Source: Variovorax sp. Root318D1 (GTDB lineage: Bacteria; Pseudomonadota; Gammaproteobacteria; Burkholderiales; Burkholderiaceae_C). From it: a stretch of DNA of 64,000 nt. The position numbers were made by a program, and so were the translations under genes. The stretch is taken from positions 280,284-344,283 of the forward strand of contig NZ_LMCQ01000001.1 of the NCBI RefSeq assembly GCF_001424835.1. The letters run 5' to 3'. Of this stretch, positions 44,346 to 52,217 are shown one piece after another. The stretch's first letter is position 1. Each line of letters starts with the position of its first letter. The notes under the pieces were generated by a model that saw nothing but the letters and a program-made list of their open reading frames with translations, did no database searches and was not told the origin of the DNA.

Positions 44346-45245
44346 TCAGGTGGGCGCCAGCTGCTGCACGACGAAATCGCGCATCCACTTGTTCGCGGGA
44401 TCCTGGTGGTAGCGGTCGTGCCAATACAGGAAAATCTCGAAGCTGGGCAGGTCGAGGGGAAGCGGCTTGATGACCAGCGGGTAGTGCTTGGCCAGCGTCT
44501 CGGCAAGGACCGCGGGGGCCGACCACAGGAGATCGGAACTCACGACGAAGTGAGGCGCCGCCAGATACTGGGGCAGCCGTATCTTGATGCGGTTTCGCGC
44601 ACCCGCGTCGATCAGCGCCCGTTCCAGCTGGATATGGCCGCTGCCGGAGTATTCCACCAGCAGATGTTCGCTTTCGCTGAAGCGTTCCAACGTCATTTTC
44701 TTGTCGGCGAGCGGATGCCCGGCGCGCATGACGCACACGTAGTGCTGGGTGTGGATCAGGCGACGGTGGATCCCCGCTTCGAGCGACGGCAGGAATCCCA
44801 ACGCGAAGTCGATCTGTCCGGCCGCCAGACCGCTGACGGTTTCCGGGATCGTTCGAAAGACCGTTCGCAGCCGGATGCCCGGCGCGCACTGTGCAAGGGC
44901 CGCCATGATCGGCGGAAAGGACACGGCTTCGCCGATGTCGCGAGTGCGCACGGTGAACATCCGCTTTGCCGTCGCCGGCTCGAAGCCCCGGCGCTCCACC
45001 TGCGTCTTGCGGACCATGGACAGCACGTCCAGCAGCATCGGTGCCAGGTCCGACGCCAGGGGTGTGGGCTCCATCTTGCGGCCGACGGGCGTGAACAGCT
45101 TGTCCTCGTACTCCTCACGCAGGCGCTTCAGTGACGCGCTCACCGCGGCCTGGGTCAGGCCGAGGCTCTCGGCCGCGCCGGTCACGGAGCGGTCGCGCCA
45201 GATGGCCTCGAAGGTATAGAGGAGGTTCAGGTCTTTCACGCGCAA
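44346..45245 (-). CDS. LysR-family transcriptional regulator (NahR/NodD-like)
   Basis: 299 residues. The N-terminus VKDLNLLYTFEAIWRDRSVTGAAESLGLTQAAVSASLKRLRE is the helix-turn-helix of the NahR/DntR/NodD branch. The sensor domain follows (FTVRTRDIGEAVSFPPIMAALAQCAPG). It lies between two operons that read away from it, with one copy of an 18/20 element on each side. It probably activates both in response to an aromatic acid. Confidence 0.9.
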   Translation of the reverse strand: MRVKDLNLLYTFEAIWRDRSVTGAAESLGLTQAAVSASLKRLREEYEDKLFTPVGRKMEPTPLASDLAPMLLDVLSMVRKTQVERRGFEPATAKRMFTVRTRDIGEAVSFPPIMAALAQCAPGIRLRTVFRTIPETVSGLAAGQIDFALGFLPSLEAGIHRRLIHTQHYVCVMRAGHPLADKKMTLERFSESEHLLVEYSGSGHIQLERALIDAGARNRIKIRLPQYLAAPHFVVSSDLLWSAPAVLAETLAKHYPLVIKPLPLDLPSFEIFLYWHDRYHQDPANKWMRDFVVQQLAPT

Positions 45246-45258
45246 AGTATAGAAGTGA

Positions 45259-45278
45259 TTTATGGGAATGAATCATCG
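45259..45278 (-). promoter_or_regulatory. LysR-linked shared element, copy 2
   Basis: On the minus strand CGATGATTCATTCCCATAAA, 63 bases upstream of the dehydrogenase start at 45341 and 14 bases from the LysR start. As with copy 1, the element runs opposite to the gene it would activate. Confidence 0.65.
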
Positions 45279-45340
45279 AATCGGTCTGGATTGATGCGCA
45301 TCGGAACCGCAGAATCCGCTTCCATAACCAGGAGACACAG

Positions 45341-46255
45341 GTGCTACAACCTCATCACGTCATCGGCATGATCGGCATCGGCCAGCTCGGCCTGCCCATT
45401 GCCGTCAATCTCATGCGGGCCGGCTACAGGGTGGTCGGCTTCCGACGCACGGACCGCGAGGCGTTCACGCGCGCCGGCGGCGAGGCGCTGCAATCTCCGG
45501 CCGAAGTGACCCGCGCGGCCGACGTGCTGTTGCTGTGCCTGCCTGGTGAAGACGCGCAGGCGGCGGTGCTCCACGGCGCGGACGGTGTCTTGCAGGCTCT
45601 CGCTCCCGGCAAGATCGTCATCGAGATGGGCACCTACACGCGGGACTACAAGGTGCAGCAGGCGCTGCGTGTGCAACAGGCCGGCGCCCGCATGCTCGAG
45701 GCCGAGGTAAGCGGATCGCCTCCCATGGTGGTCGAGCGCCGCGCTGCCCTGTACGTGGGGGGCGACGAGGGCTTGTTCCAGGAATGCAAACCGGTGCTGG
45801 ATGCCATCACGGAGCACCATTTCCACCTGGGCGATGTCGGCTCCGCGGTCGCAATGAAGCTGATCGCCAATACGCTCGTCACTATCCATACGCTTGCCGC
45901 CGCGGAAGCCATGAACATGGGCGTTCGCGCAGGCTTCGCGCCTGAGCGGGTCGCGGAAGTCATTCGCCAGGGCGCGGGCAATTCCGCCATGTTCACGATC
46001 CGCGCGCCGCTGATGGCCGCGCGGGCCTTCACGCCCGCTCCCGGCTCGTTCAACACCTTGCACAAGTACCTGCGGCTCGGCGCCGGGATGGCGCGTGAGC
46101 TGGGTTGCGCCACGCCTCTCTTTTCTGCCGCCGCTCCGTACTTCCTGCGGGCACTGGAAGGCGGCATGGGCGAAGAAGACATTGCCGCCGTGATCAAGCT
46201 GCTGGAAGCCGAATCGCGTCCATCCAACCCAAGCGGCAGCTTCTCTCTCGAATGA
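45341..46255 (+). CDS. NAD(P)-dependent beta-hydroxyacid dehydrogenase (3-hydroxyisobutyrate dehydrogenase family)
   Basis: 304 residues from a GTG at 45341 with AGGAG seven bases before. N-terminal Rossmann motif GMIGIGQLGLPIAVNLM, then DVLLLCLPGEDAQAAVLHG, the substrate loop EAEVSGSPPMVVERRAALYVGG and the catalytic-lysine helix GSAVAMKLIANTLV. Family members oxidise 3-hydroxyisobutyrate, tartronate semialdehyde and similar acids. It heads the plus operon with a FAH-family hydrolase, a lipoprotein and an amidohydrolase. Substrate unknown. Confidence 0.88.
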   Translation: MLQPHHVIGMIGIGQLGLPIAVNLMRAGYRVVGFRRTDREAFTRAGGEALQSPAEVTRAADVLLLCLPGEDAQAAVLHGADGVLQALAPGKIVIEMGTYTRDYKVQQALRVQQAGARMLEAEVSGSPPMVVERRAALYVGGDEGLFQECKPVLDAITEHHFHLGDVGSAVAMKLIANTLVTIHTLAAAEAMNMGVRAGFAPERVAEVIRQGAGNSAMFTIRAPLMAARAFTPAPGSFNTLHKYLRLGAGMARELGCATPLFSAAAPYFLRALEGGMGEEDIAAVIKLLEAESRPSNPSGSFSLE

Positions 46256-47217
46256 CCTCCATGAAGTATCAACTGTTCACTTATGAAAAAACGGAACGCA
46301 TGGCGCGGTCCGGCATTTCGATCGGCACGGACTGGTTCGACTTGGGCCATGTGGCAAGCACGGCTGGTTGCACGAGCCTGGCAGCGGCGAGCCTCGATGA
46401 TCTCGTCGCTCGCTGGGCATCGTGCATGCCTGAACTCGACACGCTGGCCGCCGACCTTGCCACCAAGCCGGATCGGTTTTCGTCCGCTGCGCTCGATCCG
46501 GCCAGCCTCGTTCTGCGTTCCCCGTTCGGCCGGCCCGGTGCCATCTATGCGGCGGGCGCCAATTACCGCGATCACGTGGAAGCCATGGGCCGCGCCTTCA
46601 ACCAGAAGCTGGTGCTCGATCCGAAGAAGGAGGGCGTGCCGCCCTGGCACTTCCTGAAGGCAGGGGCCGCAACCCTCTCCGGCCACCGCGGCGAAGTTGC
46701 GTATCCGGCGCGCACAGAGCGCCTGGACTGGGAGGCCGAACTCGCTGTCGTGATCGGCAGGCGTGCCGCAAAAGTCAGCGTGAGCAGCGCACTGGATTAC
46801 GTGGCGGGCTACATGTGCGCCAACGACCTGTCGGCACGCGACCACCTGGTGCGGGACGGCGTGGATCCTTCGTCTCCCTTTCGCTTCGACTGGATCGGGC
46901 ACAAGTGCTTCAACGGCTCGTGCCCATTGGGGCCGGTATTCACGCCGGCACAGTTCGTCCGCTCGCCGGAGAACCTGGCCATCAAGCTCTGGGTCAATGG
47001 CGAGCTGCGGCAGGACTCGAACACCAGCAATCATCTCTATGGCGTTGCCGAACAGATCGCCTACCTGAGCGAGCGCGTGGACCTGCTTCCCGGCGACGTG
47101 ATCCTGACCGGTACGCCGGCAGGTGTCGGCATGGAGACCGGCACCTTCCTCAAGCGCGGCGACGTGACGAGGGTATGGATCGAGGCGCTCGGAGAGCTCG
47201 AAACCCGCATCGTGTAG
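46252..47217 (+). CDS. fumarylacetoacetate hydrolase family protein
   Basis: 321 residues; the ATG overlaps the previous stop (ATGA), with a second ATG at 46261 possible. The FAH C-terminal domain is seen from GAIYAAGANYRDHVEAMGRAF: KAGAATLSGHRGEV, metal-binding acidic residues in LDWEAELAVVIGRRA, GYMCANDLSARDH and the ending PGDVILTGTPAGVGMETGTFL. The family hydrolyses C-C bonds of acylpyruvates or hydrates/decarboxylates 2-hydroxymuconate derivatives, so it could act downstream of the VOC ring-cleavage enzyme across the LysR gene. Confidence 0.9.
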   Translation: MTSMKYQLFTYEKTERMARSGISIGTDWFDLGHVASTAGCTSLAAASLDDLVARWASCMPELDTLAADLATKPDRFSSAALDPASLVLRSPFGRPGAIYAAGANYRDHVEAMGRAFNQKLVLDPKKEGVPPWHFLKAGAATLSGHRGEVAYPARTERLDWEAELAVVIGRRAAKVSVSSALDYVAGYMCANDLSARDHLVRDGVDPSSPFRFDWIGHKCFNGSCPLGPVFTPAQFVRSPENLAIKLWVNGELRQDSNTSNHLYGVAEQIAYLSERVDLLPGDVILTGTPAGVGMETGTFLKRGDVTRVWIEALGELETRIV

Positions 47218-47255
47218 CCGCGGCTGCATCGCACAACCAGACGGAGGAGGTGTCA

Positions 47256-48296
47256 GTGAAGCAGGTCTTGAAACAGGCGTCCATGTTCATCCGGTTTTTC
47301 ATTGTTCCGTTGCTGGCCGCGCTGGTCGCGGGATGCGCAGGCGGCACCCGTGTGGTGGCGGAAGCTGAGCCGCCGTTGCGCGTCATCGTGTTTCCCGGCG
47401 CATTCAACTGGCCGCTGTGGGTGGCCGAGGACAAGGGGTTCTTCGCCAGCGAGCGGCTGGCCGTTGCGATCACGCCGACACCGAACTCCACGTTCCAGAT
47501 GAAGGGCCTGATCCAGGGCGAGTTCGACATCGCCATGACGGCCATGGACAACGTCATCGCCTACCGGGAAGGGCAGGGCGAGGCGGGCGTGGACGGACCC
47601 GATCTGGTGGCGGTCATGGGTTCGGATGCGGGCTTCCTGCGGCTGGTCGCCTCGCCGGAGAGCCGCGGCTATGCCGATCTGCGGGGCAAGACACTGTCGG
47701 TGGACGCCCTGACCACCGGCTACGCTTTCGTGCTGCTTGAACTGCTGGAGCGCCACGGCCTGGTGCTGGACCGCGACTACAAGACCGAGCGGGCGGGCGG
47801 CGTGTTGCAGCGCTACCAGTCGCTGCTGGAGCGCAAGCACGCGGCGACCATCCTGGTGGCGCCGTTCGACGCGATGGCCGAAGCGCAGGGCTTCAACCGC
47901 TTGGCCAATGCGACGGACGAGCTTGGCCACTACCAGGGCGTCGTGGCCGCGGTGCGCCAGGGCTGGGCGCGTGCCCATCCGGAGCGCGTGCGGGGCTACA
48001 TCCGCGCCCATGCGCGCGCCGTCGACTGGCTGCGCGAGCCCCGCAACAAGGACGAGGCGCTCAGGGTCTTCCTGGCCCACATGCCGCCGAACACACCGCC
48101 GCAGGCAGCGGACAGCGCCTACCGCGCGCTGCTGTCCGGCCCCGAAAGCTTCCAGCGCGGGGCACGGATCGACCTTGCAGGCGTCGAGACCGTCGTGAAG
48201 CTGCGCGCCAAGTTCGGCAGGCCCGGCGCCAAGCTGCACGATGCCGCGACCTACTACGACCCGAGCTTCCACGAAGCCGCTTTTCACAACCACTGA
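47256..48296 (+). CDS. NMT1/THI5-like ABC substrate-binding lipoprotein
   Basis: 346 residues from a GTG at 47256 with GGAGG upstream; an ATG at 47283 is possible. The lipobox LVAGC ends the hydrophobic signal near residue 28. The SsuA/ThiY-like core is seen: FPGAFNWPLWVAEDKGFFASERLAV, MKGLIQGEFDIAMTAMDNVIAY and LRGKTLSVDALTTGYAFVLLELL. Its permease and ATPase are not in the window. It lies between the FAH hydrolase (38-base gap) and the amidohydrolase (14-base gap). Confidence 0.87.
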   Translation: MKQVLKQASMFIRFFIVPLLAALVAGCAGGTRVVAEAEPPLRVIVFPGAFNWPLWVAEDKGFFASERLAVAITPTPNSTFQMKGLIQGEFDIAMTAMDNVIAYREGQGEAGVDGPDLVAVMGSDAGFLRLVASPESRGYADLRGKTLSVDALTTGYAFVLLELLERHGLVLDRDYKTERAGGVLQRYQSLLERKHAATILVAPFDAMAEAQGFNRLANATDELGHYQGVVAAVRQGWARAHPERVRGYIRAHARAVDWLREPRNKDEALRVFLAHMPPNTPPQAADSAYRALLSGPESFQRGARIDLAGVETVVKLRAKFGRPGAKLHDAATYYDPSFHEAAFHNH

Positions 48297-48310
48297 ACCG
48301 GGAGCCCGAC

Positions 48311-50236
48311 ATGTACCGCAGAACCCTTCTCCAGGGAGCCGCCGGTGCGGCCGCCGTCATGGGCTTGCCTGGTTGCGTCACCACGCCAGGCACGACGCAG
48401 GCCGACCTGATCCTTCGGGGCGGAAGGATCCACACGCTCGATGCACGCAACCGCGTGGTGTCGTCCGCCGCCGTGCGTGACGGCAAGATCCTGGCGGTCG
48501 GTTCCGATGCGGAAACCGCGGCATTCCAGGGGCCCGGCACGAAGCTGGTCGAACTGGCCGGCCGCGTGGTGATCCCGGGGCTCAACGACTCGCACATCCA
48601 CCTGATCAACGGGGGACTCCAATACAACCTGGAGGTGCGCTGGGACGAAGTCGAGTCGCTGGCCGATGCGCTGCGCCTCTTGCGGGAGCAGGTGCAGCGC
48701 ACGCCGCCCGGCCAATGGGTGCGCGTGCTGGGCGGCTGGTCGGAGTTCCAGTTCGCCGAAAAGCGCATGCCCACCATCGAGGAGATCAACGCCGTCTCGA
48801 ACGATGTGCCGGTGATGCTGCTGCACTTCTACGACACCGCGCTGCTGAACAAGGCGGCGCTGCGGGCGCTGGGCTACACGAAGGACACGCCGCAGCCCGC
48901 CGGCGGCGAGATCGTGCGCGACGCGCTCGGCCATCCCACAGGCGTGATCCTGGCCAAGCCCAGCATGTTCTCGGTGTATTCGGCGATGCGCCGCGCACCG
49001 CAACTCGACCATGCGGCGCGGCTGAACTCGATGCGCCAGTTCATGGGCGAACTCAACCGCGTGGGCATCACGAGCGTGAGCGACGGCGGCGCCGACAACA
49101 ACCTGGCCGACTACGCATTGATGAGCGAGCTGGCCGGCGGTCGGCACCTCACGGTGCGCGTGGCCTGCAGCATGTTCAGCTTCTCGCCGGGCAAGGAGTA
49201 TGAAGATTTCGCGTCCTGGATCCGCCAGGTGAAACTGACCGACGACCCGATCTACAAGATCCGCGGCGCGGGCGAGATCCTCACTTTCTCGGCCTTCGAT
49301 TCGGCCAACTTCCTGCTGCCGCGGCCGAACCTGCAGCCGACAGGCGAAGCGGAGTTCGAGAAGGTCATCCGTCTGTTCGTCGAGCACGGCTGGCCGTTCC
49401 AGTTCCATGCGTCCTACGACGAGTCCATCACGCCACTGCTGGGTGTGCTGGAGCGCGTGCAGCGCGATGCCCCGCTCGACCGCGTGCGCTGGTTCCTCGA
49501 TCATGCCGAGACGATCTCGCCGCGCAACATCGACCGCGTGAAGGCGCTGGGCGGCGGCATCGCCGTGCAGAACCGCATGACCTTCCAGGGCGAGAGCTTC
49601 TTGCGCCGCTACGGGGCCGGCGTGGCCGATCGCGCGCCGCCCGTGGGCGAGATGCTGCGTGCCGGCGTGCCAGTCGGCCTGGGCACCGATGCAACCCGCA
49701 TCGCGAGCTACAACCCGTGGATCTCGCTGCAGTGGTTCGTGACCGGGCGCACCGCCGGTGGCCTGCAGATGGTGGGCGCCGCGAACCGGCTCGACCGGCA
49801 GCAGGCGCTGCGGCTGTACACCCAGGGCAGCGCCTGGTTCTCCGGCGACGAGGCGGCCAAGGGTTCGCTCGAGCCGGGCAAGCTGGCAGACCTGGCCGTG
49901 CTGTCGGCCGACTATTTCGCCGTGCCCGAGGACCAGATCCGCAAGATCGAATCGGTGCTGACGGTGATGGACGGGCAGGTCGTGCATGCCAAGGGGCCTT
50001 ACCGTTCGATGGCGCCGGCACCACTGCCGGTGAATCCGGACTGGTCACCGGTCGCCTCGGCCCGCGCGGCCGAGGAGGAGGGCCGCTACCTTGCCAAGGC
50101 AATGCGCGGGTCGCACGCCTGCGGCCACACGCACGCCGATGGAGACAGCTGCGCCGGCCACATCCATGCGCACAGCTGGATCGCCAGCGGCGAAGGCGGC
50201 ATGTGGTCGCTCAGCTGCAATTGCATGGTCGCATGA
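48311..50236 (+). CDS. YtcJ-like metal-dependent amidohydrolase, exported lipoprotein candidate
   Basis: 641 residues. The N-terminus YRRTLLQGAAGAAAVMGLPGC combines a twin-arginine start with a lipobox. The amidohydrolase-3 fold shows H95/H97 in NDSHIHLI, a long central barrel, FHASYDES, FLDHAETISPRN and GLGTDATRIASYNPW. The last 45 residues are rich in His and Cys (GSHACGHTHADGDSC, GHIHAHSW, SCNCMVA), giving six His and four Cys. Family members hydrolyse N-substituted amides or related bonds; the substrate is unknown. Last gene of the plus operon. Confidence 0.88.
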   Translation: MYRRTLLQGAAGAAAVMGLPGCVTTPGTTQADLILRGGRIHTLDARNRVVSSAAVRDGKILAVGSDAETAAFQGPGTKLVELAGRVVIPGLNDSHIHLINGGLQYNLEVRWDEVESLADALRLLREQVQRTPPGQWVRVLGGWSEFQFAEKRMPTIEEINAVSNDVPVMLLHFYDTALLNKAALRALGYTKDTPQPAGGEIVRDALGHPTGVILAKPSMFSVYSAMRRAPQLDHAARLNSMRQFMGELNRVGITSVSDGGADNNLADYALMSELAGGRHLTVRVACSMFSFSPGKEYEDFASWIRQVKLTDDPIYKIRGAGEILTFSAFDSANFLLPRPNLQPTGEAEFEKVIRLFVEHGWPFQFHASYDESITPLLGVLERVQRDAPLDRVRWFLDHAETISPRNIDRVKALGGGIAVQNRMTFQGESFLRRYGAGVADRAPPVGEMLRAGVPVGLGTDATRIASYNPWISLQWFVTGRTAGGLQMVGAANRLDRQQALRLYTQGSAWFSGDEAAKGSLEPGKLADLAVLSADYFAVPEDQIRKIESVLTVMDGQVVHAKGPYRSMAPAPLPVNPDWSPVASARAAEEEGRYLAKAMRGSHACGHTHADGDSCAGHIHAHSWIASGEGGMWSLSCNCMVA

Positions 50237-50242
50237 GAAAAG

Positions 50243-50266
50243 CGCGGCGCCATGGTAGGCGCCGCG
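50243..50266. terminator. bidirectional terminator between amidohydrolase and maleylacetate reductase
   Basis: CGCGGCGCC and GGCGCCGCG form a perfect 9-bp stem around ATGGTA in the 34-base gap between two convergent stops. Read on the minus strand the stem is followed by CTTTTCTC, suitable for ending the hydroxyquinol operon. Confidence 0.82.
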
Positions 50267-50270
50267 TCGC

Positions 50271-51344
50271 TCAAGGCAAGGGCGGCGCGCCCTCGTAGGC
50301 GCGCTGCAGCATCGCGCGCAATGCGGCACGGGCTAGCGGCCTCGGGTTGGGGTACGGGTTCTGCACGGCGAGATCGGCCACGCGGTCGAGCGACGCCGCC
50401 GGCAGGCCGAGTTCCTTCAGCGCCAGCGGTGCGCCTGTCGCCCGCATGAGTTCGTGAATCGCCTGCGGCACGCGGTTCTCCGCAGCGCCGAGCGCGCGCG
50501 CCGCACGCGACATGGCCTCCGGTGCGCTGGCGGCGTTGTAGGCCAGCGTATGCGGCAGCATCACCGTGTGGGTCTCGGCGTGCGGCAGGTTGTAGCTGCC
50601 GCCCAGCGTGTGGCACAGCTTGTGATGCAGGCCCATGGACACGGCGCCCAGCACCGTGCCGCACAGCCAGGCGCCGTAGAGCCCCTGTTCGCGTGCCGCG
50701 TCGGATTGCGGCGCTTCCTGCAAACCCTGGAGCGCAGCGGCCATGGCGCGCAGGCCTTCCTCCGCCATGAGCGACACCACCGGGTTTCGATCGTGCGCAT
50801 AGAGCGCCTCCGCGGCGTGTGCCATGGCATTGAAGCCGCTGGTCACGCACACCCTGAGCGGCAGCGTGCGAATCAGGTCCGGGTCGTACAACACGGTGCG
50901 CGGCAACACCCGTGCATCGCGGCCGGTCTTCTTGATGCCATCCTCGGTGATGCCGTAGATGGACGTCATCTCGCTGCCGGCGTAGGTGGTGGGAATGGCC
51001 ACGATGGGAAGCGCATGCTCCAGCGCGATGGCTTTGCCCAGGCCGATGGTCGAACCGCCGCCGACGGCGACCATGCCATCGGCGCCCACCGACCGGGCGT
51101 GGGCCACGGCTTCGCGCGCGGTCTCGATGGGTACATGCATGGCGGCACGATCGAAGACGCCGGCGGCACGCGCGCCCAGTCGCGCCGCGACCGACTCCGC
51201 GGTTTCGCGCTGCTCGGGCGTGCACAGCACCAGCGCACGCCGCACGTTCAAGGCAAGCAGTTCCTCTTCGAGGCGGCTCAGGCTGCCGCGTCCGAACAGC
51301 ACGCGGGCCGGCGCGCATTGGTAGGTGAAGGCCAGGTGCTCCAT
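50271..51344 (-). CDS. maleylacetate reductase (iron-containing alcohol dehydrogenase family)
   Basis: 357 residues. NAD-binding glycine loop GGGSTIGLGKAIALEHALP near residue 95 and AIPTTYAGSEMTSIYGITE are typical of maleylacetate reductases, as are GFNAMAHAAEALYA and the metal-ligand region GLHHKLCHTLGGSYNLPHAETHTVMLPH. It reduces maleylacetate to 3-oxoadipate, the step after hydroxyquinol ring cleavage. It begins three bases after the dioxygenase gene and ends the operon. Confidence 0.93.
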   Translation of the reverse strand: MEHLAFTYQCAPARVLFGRGSLSRLEEELLALNVRRALVLCTPEQRETAESVAARLGARAAGVFDRAAMHVPIETAREAVAHARSVGADGMVAVGGGSTIGLGKAIALEHALPIVAIPTTYAGSEMTSIYGITEDGIKKTGRDARVLPRTVLYDPDLIRTLPLRVCVTSGFNAMAHAAEALYAHDRNPVVSLMAEEGLRAMAAALQGLQEAPQSDAAREQGLYGAWLCGTVLGAVSMGLHHKLCHTLGGSYNLPHAETHTVMLPHTLAYNAASAPEAMSRAARALGAAENRVPQAIHELMRATGAPLALKELGLPAASLDRVADLAVQNPYPNPRPLARAALRAMLQRAYEGAPPLP

Positions 51345-51347
51345 CGT

Positions 51348-52217
51348 TCAGTCCGCCGACGGTGTGCTGCGGTTCAACACGAAGTCGTAGTCCAGCGTGT
51401 AGTAGACCGGAGGCTTGGCCGGGTCGTCGCTTTCGTGGCGCTCCCAATCGGCGATGAGACTCGGGCGGACGCCGAAGACTGCATCGGATTCCAGGTAGGG
51501 CCCGCCACGCCGGAACACGTGAGTGATCAAGCGTTCATAGCCTTCCGCCTGGATCATGAAATGCAGGTGCGCCGGGCGCCAGGGGTGGCGGCCGAGGGAA
51601 TCAAGCATGGCGCCCACCGGGCCGTCGTGCGGAATCGGGTACTCATGCGCGACGATGGAGCGGAAGTGGCAGCGGCCATCTGCATCGGTGCGCAATTGGG
51701 CGCGGGCCCGATGCTCGGACAGCGACGGGTCAGGTTTCTGCACGTCGTAAAAACCTTCTTCGTCGGCCTGCCAGACATCGACCAGCGCGTGAGCAACCGG
51801 TTCGCCGTCTGCCCCGGTGACCCGGCCCTGCACGAAGCAGGGCGCACCTTTGGCGCCGTTGGCGATGTCGGCGCCATGCTCGATCATCGGCGCGCCCTCG
51901 ACGAAGAAGGGCCCGAAGACCGTGGCCTCGGTGCAGCCCGCCGGCTTGCTGTTGTTCTGAGCCATGACCAGCGTGGACAGTCCGAGCACGTCCGACAGCA
52001 GGATGAACTCCTGCCGCTTGTCGTCGGTGATGTGTCCCGCGTCGGTGAGAAACCGGATGCCGCGCCACCACTCGTCCTCGGTGAGTTTCACCTCGCGGGC
52101 GAAGTCGTGCAGATGACGCACCAGGCTGGCCATTACGCTGCGCAGCCGGGCATCGGGGCATCGATCCATCGACTCGAGCACGGCCTCGGTGATGGTGAAT
52201 GAGTCGAGCGGTTTCAT
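51348..52217 (-). CDS. hydroxyquinol 1,2-dioxygenase (intradiol)
   Basis: 289 residues. Fe(III) ligands are Y157 (GFYDVQ), Y193 (HEYPIPHDG), H217 and H219 (RPAHLHFMI), the full intradiol set. The N-terminal helical domain (RLRSVMASLVRHLHDFAREVKLTEDEW) is the dimer linker of catechol/hydroxyquinol dioxygenases. Pairing with maleylacetate reductase and a flavin monooxygenase favours 1,2,4-trihydroxybenzene as substrate, giving maleylacetate. The ATG overlaps the monooxygenase stop. Confidence 0.92.
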   Translation of the reverse strand: MKPLDSFTITEAVLESMDRCPDARLRSVMASLVRHLHDFAREVKLTEDEWWRGIRFLTDAGHITDDKRQEFILLSDVLGLSTLVMAQNNSKPAGCTEATVFGPFFVEGAPMIEHGADIANGAKGAPCFVQGRVTGADGEPVAHALVDVWQADEEGFYDVQKPDPSLSEHRARAQLRTDADGRCHFRSIVAHEYPIPHDGPVGAMLDSLGRHPWRPAHLHFMIQAEGYERLITHVFRRGGPYLESDAVFGVRPSLIADWERHESDDPAKPPVYYTLDYDFVLNRSTPSAD

